A model generated the notes under the pieces. The model worked only from the letters and a program-made list of their open reading frames with translations, was not told the origin of the DNA and did no database searches. From assembly GCA_027013225.1 (NCBI GenBank), contig JALUXU010000030.1:1-62377 (forward strand): a DNA stretch of 62,377 nucleotides, in the 5' to 3' direction. Of the stretch, positions 19,647 to 29,318 are shown piece by piece. The position numbers and the translations under genes are program-made. The stretch's first letter is position 1. The number at the start of each line of letters is the position of its first letter. Source of the stretch: Acidihalobacter sp. (GTDB taxonomy: Bacteria > Pseudomonadota > Gammaproteobacteria > DSM-5130 > Acidihalobacteraceae).

Positions 19647-20341
19647 GTACTTTCCCCGACACGCGCGTGTCCCAGAGCTGCGGCGACGATCCGATTCAGG
19701 CGTGTCTCAACGGTGGCATCTATACGGCTCGTCTGCGTGATCACGCGGCAGCCGCCACGGGTAAGCGCTGGATTCTCAATAAGTTGCCATTGTTTGTCAC
19801 CTTCTCCTTCGGGCATGGCCTTGCGCACCAGAGTGGCATCTTCCGGATGAATCTCGATCTTTATCTGCGCACTTTGCGAAGGCAATTCCTGCAAAGCCGC
19901 CCGCACCGCGCCCATGATTTCATCCGGCGAGGTCTTGAGTTCACGGCGCACCATTTGGCGTGTCATGGCTACAGCCAGGGCGATGAGCTCCCGTTCGACC
20001 TCTTCATCGAGCTCATCAAAAGGTCTGGCCAGGCTTTTGATCAAGGTGCGCCATGTTTGAATGTTTTCTTCGACGGCCTCCTTACCTGTGGCGAACCCTT
20101 CTTCATAGCCTTGACGGAAGCCTTCCTCACGAGCAGCTTGCTGCAGGGCTTCGAGCTGCTCAGCGGTCATCAGTGGTGGAACTTTCGTTTCCTCACGGGT
20201 TTTTTTATCCTCATTCACCGCTGGTTTCTCAGGAAGAGGCGCTTCATTCTGTTCGCGCCTTTCCGCTTCCATTTCTACGTTTGGCGCTCTCCAATAAGTA
20301 AACCCTGCTCCCTGTCCAGCGGTGATGATTTTTTTGCTCAT
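19643..20341 (-). CDS. fliH: flagellar export stator protein FliH
   Basis: FliH binds FliI and tethers it to the export machinery. The 232-residue protein has a charged N-terminal half, a GxxxG-like coiled-coil region ([23 protein letters not shown]), and a C-terminal domain similar to V-ATPase subunit E ([14 protein letters not shown]). It sits between fliG and fliI, overlapping fliI by 4 bp. Confidence 0.9.
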   Translation of the reverse strand: MSKKIITAGQGAGFTYWRAPNVEMEAERREQNEAPLPEKPAVNEDKKTREETKVPPLMTAEQLEALQQAAREEGFRQGYEEGFATGKEAVEENIQTWRTLIKSLARPFDELDEEVERELIALAVAMTRQMVRRELKTSPDEIMGAVRAALQELPSQSAQIKIEIHPEDATLVRKAMPEGEGDKQWQLIENPALTRGGCRVITQTSRIDATVETRLNRIVAAALGHARVGEST

Positions 20342-20365
20342 GATTTGCCGCTCAGCGTCTTCATG

Positions 20366-21370
20366 TTATAGAAATTCATCGCCACCCTTTCCGCCAAGCG
20401 TAATTTCGCCCGCATCAGCCATACGCCTTGCGACGCCCAGAATTTCTTTCTGGGCGGCTTCCACTTCGCTCAAGCGCACCGGACCCTTGGTCTCCAAATC
20501 GTCACGCAGCATTTCGGCGGCACGTTTGGAGATGTTGCTGAATACTTTTTCCCGCATTTTCTCGTCCGCTCCCTTGAGCGCGACCACCAGCGTTTCCGAA
20601 GAAACCTCGCGCAATAGGGCCTGCATGGAACGATCGTCGAGGTCGGCCAGGTTATCGAACACAAACATGAGATCTTCTATGTTATGGGCAAGCTCTTCGT
20701 CCGTCTCGCTTATCTGACCGATGACCGCCTCCTCGATACTCGAATCGAGGTAATTGAGGATTTCCGCCGCGCTTTTCAGCCCACCCACCTTGGCTGTCTT
20801 GATGCTGGTATTTCCGCTGAACTGTTTTTCCAACACCTGATCGAGTTCTTTGATGGCCCGGGGATGAACGGTATCCAGCGTGGCCACGCGCATGATTACG
20901 TCAGAGCGCAGTTTTTCCGGCAAGAGTTGCAAAACTTCCGCGGCCTGATCAGGATCAAGGTAGCTAAGGACCAAGGCGATGATCTGCGGGTGCTCAAAAC
21001 GCACGATCTCGGCGATCGCGCGGCCATCCATCCACTTGAGCTGATCCAAGCCGTGCGATCCCTGACCGCTGCTGATCCTGTCGAGAATGCCGCTGGCCTT
21101 GTCTTCTCCCAGCGCCCGCACAAGAACACTGCGCAGGTATTCATCGTTGCCGATTCCGAAATCCGTCTGCTCGCCTACGGATTCCAAAAAAGCCTCCAGC
21201 GCCCGTTCGACTTTCTCGCGCGGGACATTGTGCAGCGTACTCATGGCTTCGCCGATCTTTTGCACCTCGCGCGGTTCCATGTACTTCATGACCTCGGCCG
21301 CCGTCTGCTCGCCAAGCGACATCAACAAAATCGCTGAACGGGCGGCTCCATCGAGGCTGTGATCATTCAT
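20366..21370 (-). CDS. fliG: flagellar motor switch protein FliG
   Basis: FliG forms the torque ring that meets the MotA stator and sits on the MS ring. The 334-residue protein has the middle-domain EHPQ motif (FEHPQIIALVLSYLDP) and the C-terminal charged torque helix (DDRSMQALLREVSSETLVVALKGAD). It overlaps the fliF stop by 4 bp. Confidence 0.96.
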   Translation of the reverse strand: MNDHSLDGAARSAILLMSLGEQTAAEVMKYMEPREVQKIGEAMSTLHNVPREKVERALEAFLESVGEQTDFGIGNDEYLRSVLVRALGEDKASGILDRISSGQGSHGLDQLKWMDGRAIAEIVRFEHPQIIALVLSYLDPDQAAEVLQLLPEKLRSDVIMRVATLDTVHPRAIKELDQVLEKQFSGNTSIKTAKVGGLKSAAEILNYLDSSIEEAVIGQISETDEELAHNIEDLMFVFDNLADLDDRSMQALLREVSSETLVVALKGADEKMREKVFSNISKRAAEMLRDDLETKGPVRLSEVEAAQKEILGVARRMADAGEITLGGKGGDEFL

Positions 21371-23061
21371 TCTTCTTGCATCCAGGATTTAATGACTTGC
21401 GCCACGCGCTTGGCATCATTCTGTGCAACCTGGCGGGCGGCCGCGAGATTCGCCTCATAGGCATCCGCTGGCGCGCCGGCAGCCGCCACCGCCTGATGGC
21501 TCAAGCTTACCTGATCTTCTCCAAGCGCCTCCTCCCCTTCATGCCCGGCGGCCTCCGCTCGTACCCTGCCCTCTTTTTCTTCTTCTTTGGCTGCCGGCGG
21601 GCCGACCAGACTACGCATCACAGGTCGTAATACGCCGAAGATCAAAAGCGCCACACCCAACGCGCCAAGCAATTCCTTGCCAAGTTGCTGTACCCAGGCT
21701 TGCTGCCAAAGAGGCGGAGCGCCCACGGCGTTTACGGGCGCGATCTGTTTGAAGGGCGCATTCACCACATTGACCGTATCGCCGCGCGCGGCATTGAAGC
21801 CAACGGCCTCCTTGACCAGGCTGGCGATATTGGCGAGCTCCTGCTTTGACAGGGGCTGGACCGTGACTTTGCCTTTCGGTCCCTTGACCATCTGATAGTT
21901 CACGGCCACCGCCACCGATACCCGTTTGATCACGCCCGGCGCGGGCTGAATGTGCTGGATGGTTTGGCCGATTTCGAAATTCTGGGTGGTACTCTTGTTC
22001 TCCCGCACCAAGGGCAGTTGACCGCCTCGATTGACTGCCGCAACCCCTTTTTTGTTGACCGATTGATTGGCAGGCACGCCCGCAGGAGGCGGCTGATTGG
22101 TCAATGCGCCCGGCACAGCGCCTTGATTGGCTTGCCCCCAGCTTCGATTGTCAGTGAGTTGCTGGCTGCGCACCACTTGATCCTTGGGATTATAGGTTTC
22201 TGAAGTGGTATTGATCAGCGAATAATCCAGGGAGGTATCGACCTGCACGCGCACCCCATTGGGTCCTACGAGGGGCGCCAGGAGGTTCTTGATGCGACGT
22301 TCGAAAAGGTGATCGTAACGTCGCGCCAGATCGTATTGCGCGGCGCTGAGTGTAGTTCCGCTTGGCGTGGTGGCCGACTGATTGCCGGTCAGAAGATCTC
22401 CATTCTGGTCAACCACAGTCACATTCTTGGGGGAGAGGCCGGGCACGCTGGAGGCGACCAGATGGACGATGCCATCCACCTGGGCGGAATTTAGTGTCCG
22501 GCCCGGATAAAGGTTCACCAGCACAGACGCCGTGGGCTTGGGGCTGTTTTCGATGAAGACCGACTGCTTGGGGATGGCCAAGTGGACTCTGTCGCTTTGC
22601 ACACTATCGAGACTGGCGATGGTACGTTCCAGTTCCAACTGCAATGCTTGCTGATACTGGACGTTTTCCATGAACTGGCTGAAACCAAAAGCCCCTTGAT
22701 TCTTGGTCAAAAGGCTCATGGGATTGGCCGTACCCTTGGGCAAGCCTTCACTGGCGAGTTGCAAGCGGGCGCGATAGACATCGCCGGATGGAACCAGAAT
22801 CGCGCCTGTCGCTGCTTCGATACGGTAGGGAATATGAGCGCGTTGGAGGGCGCTGGTCACCTGTTCGGCATCCTTGGGAGACAGTCCGCCAAACAGCAAA
22901 TTGTAATTGGGCGCCTGAGACCAGAGAACGATGGCCGTGCCCAGCGCCACGCTTGCGGCCAACCCAGCCAACAGCCCGAGCTGGCGCAACATCGGCAATT
23001 TGGAAAACGCCTCGAACTGGGCTTTGAGCCTTTCAGGATCGATGAGCGCCAAATTCGCCAC
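21367..23061 (-). CDS. fliF: flagellar MS-ring protein FliF
   Basis: FliF builds the membrane ring that nucleates the basal body. The 564-residue protein has membrane segments near residues 25-46 and 450-468, a YscJ-like domain (YNLLFGGLSPKDAEQV, FMENVQYQQALQLELERTI), and a long periplasmic ring domain. The start codon is GTG; a Lys-poor, Ala-rich cytoplasmic tail binds FliG. It is 9 bp from fliE. Confidence 0.95.
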   Translation of the reverse strand: MANLALIDPERLKAQFEAFSKLPMLRQLGLLAGLAASVALGTAIVLWSQAPNYNLLFGGLSPKDAEQVTSALQRAHIPYRIEAATGAILVPSGDVYRARLQLASEGLPKGTANPMSLLTKNQGAFGFSQFMENVQYQQALQLELERTIASLDSVQSDRVHLAIPKQSVFIENSPKPTASVLVNLYPGRTLNSAQVDGIVHLVASSVPGLSPKNVTVVDQNGDLLTGNQSATTPSGTTLSAAQYDLARRYDHLFERRIKNLLAPLVGPNGVRVQVDTSLDYSLINTTSETYNPKDQVVRSQQLTDNRSWGQANQGAVPGALTNQPPPAGVPANQSVNKKGVAAVNRGGQLPLVRENKSTTQNFEIGQTIQHIQPAPGVIKRVSVAVAVNYQMVKGPKGKVTVQPLSKQELANIASLVKEAVGFNAARGDTVNVVNAPFKQIAPVNAVGAPPLWQQAWVQQLGKELLGALGVALLIFGVLRPVMRSLVGPPAAKEEEKEGRVRAEAAGHEGEEALGEDQVSLSHQAVAAAGAPADAYEANLAAARQVAQNDAKRVAQVIKSWMQEE

Positions 23062-23070
23062 AATGATGCC

Positions 23071-23403
23071 TCAAACCTGCATGTTCATGACTTCTTTGTA
23101 CGCAGACACCAATTTGTTGCGCACCTGAGTCATGGCCTCGAACGACAGGCTGGCTTTTTGCAAAGCCACCATGACTTGGCCAAGGTCTACATTGGGGTTT
23201 CCCGCCTCGAAACTCTGGGCCAGGTTACCGGCATGTTGCTGAGCCTCGTTTACCTTGTTGATCGATTCTTCCAGCAGCTTGCCAAAATCCGGCTTGTTGG
23301 CCTCGGTGGACGCAGTTGCCGCAGGCGGCGTTTTCGTCCCTTCGGCCGCTGCGGCCATAGCGCGCATTTGCGCCAACACTTGATTGATGTCGGTTCCGCT
23401 CAT
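23071..23403 (-). CDS. fliE: flagellar hook-basal body protein FliE
   Basis: FliE links the MS ring to the rod. The 110-residue protein has the conserved C-terminal pattern VDLGQVMVALQKASLSFEAMTQVRNKLVSAYKEV-type (here VMVALQKASLSFEAMTQV). It is the first gene of the fliEFGHIJ group and has a sigma54-type promoter directly upstream. Confidence 0.94.
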   Translation of the reverse strand: MSGTDINQVLAQMRAMAAAAEGTKTPPAATASTEANKPDFGKLLEESINKVNEAQQHAGNLAQSFEAGNPNVDLGQVMVALQKASLSFEAMTQVRNKLVSAYKEVMNMQV

Positions 23404-23450
23404 GTCAATTACCTATTTACGGTCGATTCAGGGAATCTTGCAAGCATATA

Positions 23451-23466
23451 TGCAATAAAGAGGCCA
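23451..23466 (-). promoter_or_regulatory. sigma54-type promoter before fliE
   Basis: The minus strand reads TGGCCTCTTTATTGCA, with GG and GC at -24/-12 and correct spacing. It is about 48 bp upstream of the fliE ATG and begins 4 bp past the fleR stop, so fliE-J would be transcribed separately from fleQSR. Confidence 0.75.
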
Positions 23467-23469
23467 GGC

Positions 23470-24816
23470 TTACGGAATCGATATGCCTGCTTCACGCAAT
23501 CTGGCCAGCTTGTACCGCAGGGTGCGCGGACTGATGCCCAGTCTCTCAGCCACCAACTTGCGATTGCCATTGGCCGCGCGCAGCGTTTCGATGATCAACT
23601 CGCTTTCCCGGCGCCGCAGGTCATCCTCAAGCGCCGACGAGACGCCTTTCTCATCGCCTGCCTCCTTCGATTCCGTCATTGTTCCGACACTGATCGTCTC
23701 GAAATAGATGTCATGCGCCTGAATTTCGTCGCCCTGGCGCAAGATCAAGGCGCGCTGAATCACGTTGTCCAGCTCGCGCACATTGCCTGGCCAATCATGG
23801 CCGAGAAATTTTTGTTCCGCCTCAGCCGAAAAGACGACTCTGCCGTTTGCATGACGTGCTGCAAGATTCCTTGCCAGCGGCAAAATATCGCCAGGCCGAG
23901 ACTTCAAAGCCGGCAGATGCAAAGGGAAAACATTCAATCGATAGAACAGATCTTCACGAAAGCGCCCTGCCGCCACTTCTTCTTTCATGTTGCGATTCGA
24001 AGTCGCCAAGACGCGCACATCGAGATGGATCGGTTTGCGCCCGCCCAAACGCTCGACTTCACGTTCCTGAAGCACGCGTAACAGTTTCGATTGCAAGCCA
24101 AGATCCATTTCCGAAACTTCATCCAGCAACAGAGTGCCGCCATGCGCTTGCTCGAATTTTCCCGGGCGGGTTTCATGGGCGCCGGTAAACGCGCCTTTTT
24201 CATAGCCGAACAACATGGCCTCCAGCATGTTCTCCGGAATGGCCGCGCAATTGATGGCCAGAAAGGGCCGCTGGGCACGAGGAGAGTGTTGGTGTATGTA
24301 GCGGGCGAACACCTCCTTGCCGCTGCCGGAAGGCCCCGTGATCATCACGGTGGCCTCCGATGCCGCCACTCGCAACGCAAGCGACGCCACCTCCTTGGTA
24401 TGGGGATCTTCGGCAATCAAATCGCCGGCGTCGGCCACTTCCGGAAGCAAGCGACTGACCATTTCGACCAGCACAGAGGCCTCAAACGGCTTGACAAGAT
24501 AGTCTGCGGCGCCATTTTGTATCGCCTCCACGGCTTTTTGTATCGTCCCGTAGGCGGTCATCATGACAACCGGCATGTTTTCATGCCGAGCCTTAATATG
24601 CTTTAGCAAGGCGTGGCCATCCATTGGTGACATCTGCACGTCGGCCACCACCATGCCGACCTCTTCACGAGACAAAACCGCCAGGGCTTCGCGCCCGTCT
24701 CCGGCCGTCAGCGTGTCGAATCCGGCCAGGTTGAGGGTATCGCAAAGCGCTTCTTTCAGATCGATATCATCCTCGACCACAAGCACCGCCAGTTTCTCTC
24801 CCATTTGCGAATACAT
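23470..24816 (-). CDS. fleR: sigma54-dependent response regulator FleR/FlrC type
   Basis: This regulator activates middle flagellar genes with RNA polymerase-sigma54. Of 448 residues, ~8-125 form a receiver domain (VVEDD, phospho-acceptor Asp in [24 protein letters not shown]). The AAA+ domain follows with [14 protein letters not shown] and the sigma54-contact loop GAFTGA, and a Fis-type HTH ends the protein ([23 protein letters not shown]). ATG 24816 and ATG 24804 are both possible starts. It is paired with the kinase upstream. Confidence 0.92.
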   Translation of the reverse strand: MYSQMGEKLAVLVVEDDIDLKEALCDTLNLAGFDTLTAGDGREALAVLSREEVGMVVADVQMSPMDGHALLKHIKARHENMPVVMMTAYGTIQKAVEAIQNGAADYLVKPFEASVLVEMVSRLLPEVADAGDLIAEDPHTKEVASLALRVAASEATVMITGPSGSGKEVFARYIHQHSPRAQRPFLAINCAAIPENMLEAMLFGYEKGAFTGAHETRPGKFEQAHGGTLLLDEVSEMDLGLQSKLLRVLQEREVERLGGRKPIHLDVRVLATSNRNMKEEVAAGRFREDLFYRLNVFPLHLPALKSRPGDILPLARNLAARHANGRVVFSAEAEQKFLGHDWPGNVRELDNVIQRALILRQGDEIQAHDIYFETISVGTMTESKEAGDEKGVSSALEDDLRRRESELIIETLRAANGNRKLVAERLGISPRTLRYKLARLREAGISIP

Positions 24817-24826
24817 CCCTCCTTGC

Positions 24827-26044
24827 TTATGCCGCCGACACCGGCAGCTGCAAACTGAAACGCGCGCCCGACAGACGCCTTGCCGGCTCTAGGTGCACCT
24901 CTCCCTCATGCGCTTCCATGACCGCCCGTACCACGGGCAATCCCAGACCCGTACCCTGAGTGCTGGTGGTAAAAAAAGGCTCGAAGATCCGCTCGGCAAT
25001 CACCGGATCGATACCCGGGCCGTCATCTTCCAGCCCGATGATGATTGATTTAGGCCCGCCCTGTTCGATCTGCAAGCAAAGATTGACGCCTTGTCCGCCC
25101 GCGCCGATCGCGTTGGTGGCCAGATTGAGCATCGCGCCGACCAGAGCGGATCGCTGACACGCTACCTTGACATCCGCCAATGCTGGCGAAGCCCACTCGA
25201 TCTGCAGGCTGGCGTTTGCGTCTCTCAAAGGAACGGCCAACATATCTTCGAAATCAGCGACCAGAATAGAGAGCGCGCATGGCGCCAGTTCGGCTTCCCC
25301 GCCGCGAGCGAATTGCAACATATCGCCGACCATCCCTTCCAGATGCAGAATTCTGCCGCGAATGCGCCCAAGGATACGTTCCCGCTGTTCGGATCGAAGC
25401 TGCTTTTGTTCCAGATGAGACAAATACAGCAAAACGGAAGCCAAAGGGGTGCGCACCTGATGGGCCAGACCGGCGACCATTTCTCCCATGGCCGCCAGTC
25501 TTTGATGCCGATCCAGCTGAGTCTGCAAGGCCCGGGTCTCGGTCACATCCTGAAGCAGCCATATCGAACCGGGCTCGTGCGCAAGATTGCGGCGTGTCAA
25601 GCTCAGGCGGCGCCCGTCAGCCAGCCGTATCTCGCCACTGCCGGCATCCCCTTCAGCGCCGCAGCTGCGCAAGACATCGTTCCAGTTTTCTGCGATCAAG
25701 AGGGCCCCGAAAAACTCCATGGCCGCAGGATTGGCTTCACGCACGAAACCCTCTGTATCCGTGACAATGACCGCGCCAGGCAAGGCTTCCAGCAACTGGC
25801 TCAGGCGATTGGCAAGACGCTCTTTTTCAGCCAGCTGAACCAAACGCTCGGAACGGGCAGCAGCCAGCTCTTCGCTCAGCAACTCCACACGACGTTCGAG
25901 TTCACGGTAGGACTGAGCCAAATCGGCCGAAAGACGGTTGAATTCAGCAAAGGCTTCCGCCAAAGCCTTTTCCCGGGCATCGAGCGGCCCGGATGGCAAT
26001 GCTTCGGTTACAGGCGCAAGTTTTTTGCCGATCTTTTCACTCAT
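24827..26044 (-). CDS. fleS: two-component sensor kinase FleS/FlrB type
   Basis: This kinase should phosphorylate the adjacent FleR-type regulator. The 405-residue protein lacks membrane segments. It has an N-terminal coiled coil (~40-85), a PAS domain (~90-180; PGAVIVTDTEGFVREAN), the H-box VAGLAHQVRTPLASVLLYL with the phospho-acceptor His, and an ATP-binding domain with DDGPGID and GTGLGLPVV. I take ATG 26044 (MSEKIGKKLAPV); the frame extends upstream without similarity. Confidence 0.9.
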   Translation of the reverse strand: MSEKIGKKLAPVTEALPSGPLDAREKALAEAFAEFNRLSADLAQSYRELERRVELLSEELAAARSERLVQLAEKERLANRLSQLLEALPGAVIVTDTEGFVREANPAAMEFFGALLIAENWNDVLRSCGAEGDAGSGEIRLADGRRLSLTRRNLAHEPGSIWLLQDVTETRALQTQLDRHQRLAAMGEMVAGLAHQVRTPLASVLLYLSHLEQKQLRSEQRERILGRIRGRILHLEGMVGDMLQFARGGEAELAPCALSILVADFEDMLAVPLRDANASLQIEWASPALADVKVACQRSALVGAMLNLATNAIGAGGQGVNLCLQIEQGGPKSIIIGLEDDGPGIDPVIAERIFEPFFTTSTQGTGLGLPVVRAVMEAHEGEVHLEPARRLSGARFSLQLPVSAA

Positions 26045-26148
26045 ACAGCGGCTCGCTGAATAGTCTTTCGAGTGCGATGCAGCACACTTGCTTTCCAGGA
26101 AAAACACATGCCAGCATCGCGGAATATTTTCGCTTTACATCCAGATGT

Positions 26149-27570
26149 TCAGGCTTCGCTAACATCATCGACGCGCTGAATACCGTATTTACGCATTTTC
26201 TCGACGAGGGTCGTTCTTCGCATGCGTAAACGCTCAGCCGCATGCGCCACGACGCCTCCCGCCTCATCCAGTGCCTGGCGGATGAAAGCGATTTCGAGCT
26301 GACCGAGATGCTCCCGCAAATCAAGCCCCTCTTCGGGCAAACCGGCCAGCGGACTGGCCGGCCCAGTATCCGCCTGAGGCTCTGGTAGCGGAGGCAACAA
26401 AGAGACGCCCGTGCGATCAAGAATCCGGCGCGGCAAATCAGCGACTTCAGCCATGCCATTTGGCGCCAGAATTGATAAACGCTCAACAAGATTGGCCAGC
26501 TCGCGGACATTGCCCGGCCACTGGTATCGCCGCAATACTTCCCGGCTGCCGGTTGACAGCCGCACGCTCCCCCGCCCTTCGCGTTCGAGTTTTGAAGCAA
26601 TGTGTTCGGCCAAAAGGGTGATATCTTGGATACGATCGCGCAAGGGCGGGATCTCCATCGGAAAGACATTCAGACGGTAATAAAGATCCTCCCGAAACCG
26701 TCCTGCGGCGATTTCTTCTTCGAGGTCCCGATGGGTGGCAGCCACAATCCGCACATCCGCTTCGATGCTCTTGTTGCTACCGACGCGTTCGAAGCTTCTC
26801 TCCTGCAGCACGCGCAGCAGTTTGACCTGCATGGGCAGAGGCATGTCACCGATTTCATCCAGAAACAAGGTACCGCCTTTGGCAAGTTCAAACCGCCCCT
26901 GCCTGGCAGTGATCGCGCCCGTAAAGGCGCCTTTTTCATGCCCGAACAATTCGCTTTCCAGCAGATCGGCGGGAATGGCGCCACAATTCACAGCGACAAA
27001 AGCCTGGTTTCGTCTTTGCGATAGATAATGGATAGCCGAAGCGACGACTTCTTTGCCGGTGCCGGTTTCCCCCTGGATCAAAACCGTGGCGTCGGTGATC
27101 GCCACTTGAGCGATAAGTTTGCGCAAGCGATTGATCGCCGGACTGCGGCCCACTAGAACCTTTTCCAGTTTATGTAATGCCTCATCACCTGAATCAGACT
27201 CAGGCGCGGCTTGCCGGGCCCGCGTGCTTTCTATCGCAATGCTGACCTCATCGATCCGCAAGGGCCAGTCGAGATGTGCCGCTAAATTCGAAGCACCAAA
27301 CTCTTCTTCGTCCAGGGGGCCAATAGCGATGATCGCCGCACAAGATTCAACACCGGACAGCGTTGATAAGACATCCCGCAAGGGAGCTGGACCATCCAAG
27401 GTGCCTACCGCGATGACATCAGCGGCTTTCGGAGGAACATTCCCCCAAGGCTCGACGCGGTAATTGAGAAACTCGAAAATGGCGGCAAGACGCTGGTAAC
27501 GTTCTTTATCCGCCTCCTCGATAAGGAGCAAGGGAGCGTTTTCCCCGGAGTGGGTCGATGCTGGGCTCAT
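26149..27570 (-). CDS. fleQ: sigma54-dependent flagellar master regulator FleQ/FlrA type
   Basis: This is the top-tier activator of the flagellar cascade. Of ~473 residues, ~1-135 form a divergent receiver-like FleQ domain without the phosphorylation residues. The AAA+ domain has [20 protein letters not shown] and [15 protein letters not shown], and a Fis-type HTH lies at the C-terminus ([22 protein letters not shown]). FleQ proteins can bind c-di-GMP; the neighbouring PilZ-type gene fits a c-di-GMP theme. I use ATG 27570; a TTG at 27597 would add nine residues. Confidence 0.88.
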   Translation of the reverse strand: MSPASTHSGENAPLLLIEEADKERYQRLAAIFEFLNYRVEPWGNVPPKAADVIAVGTLDGPAPLRDVLSTLSGVESCAAIIAIGPLDEEEFGASNLAAHLDWPLRIDEVSIAIESTRARQAAPESDSGDEALHKLEKVLVGRSPAINRLRKLIAQVAITDATVLIQGETGTGKEVVASAIHYLSQRRNQAFVAVNCGAIPADLLESELFGHEKGAFTGAITARQGRFELAKGGTLFLDEIGDMPLPMQVKLLRVLQERSFERVGSNKSIEADVRIVAATHRDLEEEIAAGRFREDLYYRLNVFPMEIPPLRDRIQDITLLAEHIASKLEREGRGSVRLSTGSREVLRRYQWPGNVRELANLVERLSILAPNGMAEVADLPRRILDRTGVSLLPPLPEPQADTGPASPLAGLPEEGLDLREHLGQLEIAFIRQALDEAGGVVAHAAERLRMRRTTLVEKMRKYGIQRVDDVSEA

Positions 27571-27904
27571 GGCATGATGTTTTTCATTTTTTACCAAGGT
27601 CGCGTAACTTCATTTGCGCTGAAGCCTTAAAGTTGAGATTCGGCATTTTATTGGCTTGCGAACCGGTCATGAACAGGACTTATTGATAAAAACCCCACAT
27701 TGACGACATCGCGGAAATTTTATGCATGGGGCGCACGAGCACTGGGTATTGGGTTCAAAACGTCTTCGGGCGGATACCCCTGCCTTAATTTCGCTCTTGG
27801 CGCTGACGCAAGCGGTTTTTAATAGCGTTCAAGGATGCCCAAGGATTACTGGATTGTCAAAATATCGGCGCTTACTATAAGTCAATTCTTGTTTTCGTCA
27901 AAAA
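27571..27904. other. fleQ upstream region
   Basis: About 330 bp between the PilZ-type gene and fleQ with no convincing gene. It should contain the fleQ promoter. A GCCGATAT octamer on the minus strand at 27862-27869 resembles a sigma28 -10 box but lacks a matching -35 block 11 bp upstream. A TTGACT lies nearby. I see no clear sigma70 pair. Confidence 0.4.
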
Positions 27905-28474
27905 TCATCCGCCCCGCCGATTGGCGATCATTCTTCTATGCTGGCGGAAAATAAGCTTTGCCAGCTCGTCTTGAAGCTCCTCGCTCATACCGTGGAAGCG
28001 TGCGGCCAGTTGCACACTCTTGGTTCCGCGTTTTTTGATTCCAATATGCCCGAAGAACTTGATCGGCTGCGGAAAATCGGGCTTGAGGTACAGATCGATA
28101 TAAGCCGGCTCGCCTGGCGCTTCCGGCAGGGTTTGGTCACTTTTTTCAACCCACACCAGGCCCAGTTCAGACAAGGCGAAATCATGTGCCGGCGGAAGAA
28201 CATTCTGGCGCGACAACATTTCTCCCATCAGACCAAGAATCAGGTCAAGCTTTGCATCGAGCTTGATAATCGCCTGCTGCAACTCGGTGTTATTGTCGCC
28301 GGATTCGCCTGGAGCTTCGTCCAGGGCACGAAAGACTCTAAGCAATTTCGCATTTTCATTATTCAGGGAAGAAAGCTCAATCGCCGTCGGTTCAGCGTGA
28401 GCAAGTCGCCACTCCAAAGGTAAGCGCCCCCTGTAGACAATACGATCTCCAAGCGTGTTATCCAGATTGTCCAT
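27905..28474 (-). CDS. PilZ-type (c-di-GMP receptor-like) flagellar protein
   Basis: A 189-residue cytosolic protein with a helical middle (ALDEAPG...LDAKLDLILGLMGEML) and a C-terminal beta-rich domain (DFALSELGLVWV, YIDLYLKPDFPQPIKFFGHIG). It resembles the atypical PilZ proteins found next to fliT/fliS or fleQ in betaproteobacteria. The canonical RxxxR motif of PilZ is not obvious. The start is set at ATG 28474, because the upstream frame begins with TTG. Confidence 0.55.
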   Translation of the reverse strand: MDNLDNTLGDRIVYRGRLPLEWRLAHAEPTAIELSSLNNENAKLLRVFRALDEAPGESGDNNTELQQAIIKLDAKLDLILGLMGEMLSRQNVLPPAHDFALSELGLVWVEKSDQTLPEAPGEPAYIDLYLKPDFPQPIKFFGHIGIKKRGTKSVQLAARFHGMSEELQDELAKLIFRQHRRMIANRRGG

Positions 28475-28539
28475 AAGGTGCAAGCCCCACCCGCTTATTT
28501 ACACATGTATTCTGCGGTTTAAATAATGACAGCGACTCC

Positions 28540-28872
28540 TCAAACAGCGGCTGTATGACCATACGCTTTGGCGGCACGCCGAACCAGGGTGCAATGTCGC
28601 AAAGCAGTGGCCGCGGCGGCTTTGCGTGTCTCAACAATTTCCACCGTACGCTGGTTGAGCGCCAGCATCTCCTGCAATACGATGCGCACGCCTGGCGCTT
28701 CCTCAGCGGTGACGGGCGGGCTCAGCAAGCTGGAAAGCTCGCTTTTCAATTGCGCCTCTCTAGCCAGCAATCGCTCCCAATCATCCGAAATGGCGGCCTC
28801 TTCATGAACCTTCCGCGCCTGCCCCAGAAGGGCCGTCAAACGCTTTATGCGGCTCGCCTGCTTTTGTGTCAC
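28540..28872 (-). CDS. fliT: FliT-like flagellar chaperone
   Basis: A 110-residue helical protein starting with GTG that overlaps the fliS stop (GTGA). The pattern WERLLAREAQLKSELSSLL and the position directly after fliS fit the FliD chaperone FliT. Sequence conservation in this family is weak, so the call is positional. Confidence 0.6.
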   Translation of the reverse strand: MTQKQASRIKRLTALLGQARKVHEEAAISDDWERLLAREAQLKSELSSLLSPPVTAEEAPGVRIVLQEMLALNQRTVEIVETRKAAAATALRHCTLVRRAAKAYGHTAAV

Positions 28873-29279
28873 GATGCAACCGCCTCCTTATTGGCTGGCC
28901 TGATGGCGTCCCATGCAGTTTTGATTTCCAGCATCAAACGGGCCGCTTCATCCAGCGCCGTTGCATCATTATGCGCGTTGGCATGGATCAGGCGAGCGCC
29001 GATGTAATCATACAGGGCATCGAGATTTTGGGCGATCTCGCCGCCTTTCTCATGATCCAGATGAGCCCTCAATCCATCGAGAATGCGTACGGCATGGGTA
29101 ATGCGCCGGGCTTTCAAGGCCGCGTCGTTGCGCTGGATGGCTCCCTTGGCGGAAGCAATGCAATCGAGCACGCCCTTCATGAGCTGCTGGATTATGGCAT
29201 GCGGATCGGAATCGAACAGTGGCGCTTCCACATCCGATTGCCGATATTGATTTATCGCCTTCTGGCTTTGACTCATCAT
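28869..29279 (-). CDS. fliS: flagellin export chaperone FliS
   Basis: FliS caps the C-terminus of flagellin before export. The 136-residue protein has INQYRQSDVEAPLFDSDPHAIIQQLMKGVLDCI, i.e. the usual YRQ...P/LVQLLYDGAL region (here PHAIIQQLMKGVLDCI), and AARLMLEIKTAWDAI at the end. Two consecutive ATGs (29279, 29276) could start it. It follows fliD after 39 bp. Confidence 0.93.
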   Translation of the reverse strand: MMSQSQKAINQYRQSDVEAPLFDSDPHAIIQQLMKGVLDCIASAKGAIQRNDAALKARRITHAVRILDGLRAHLDHEKGGEIAQNLDALYDYIGARLIHANAHNDATALDEAARLMLEIKTAWDAIRPANKEAVAS

Positions 29280-29318
29280 TTTGGGTGTTTCCTCCTAATG
29301 GGTACGTCGTCAGCCTGC

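Noticed and set aside
26045-26148. Possible sigma54 site before fleS (TGGCATGTGTTTTTCC on the minus strand)
   Set aside because: The invariant GC of the -12 element is missing, so I do not call it a promoter.
27862-27869. GCCGATAT as a sigma28 -10 box upstream of fleQ
   Set aside because: No TAAAG-like -35 block lies 11 bp upstream, and a top-tier regulator would not be expected to depend on FliA.
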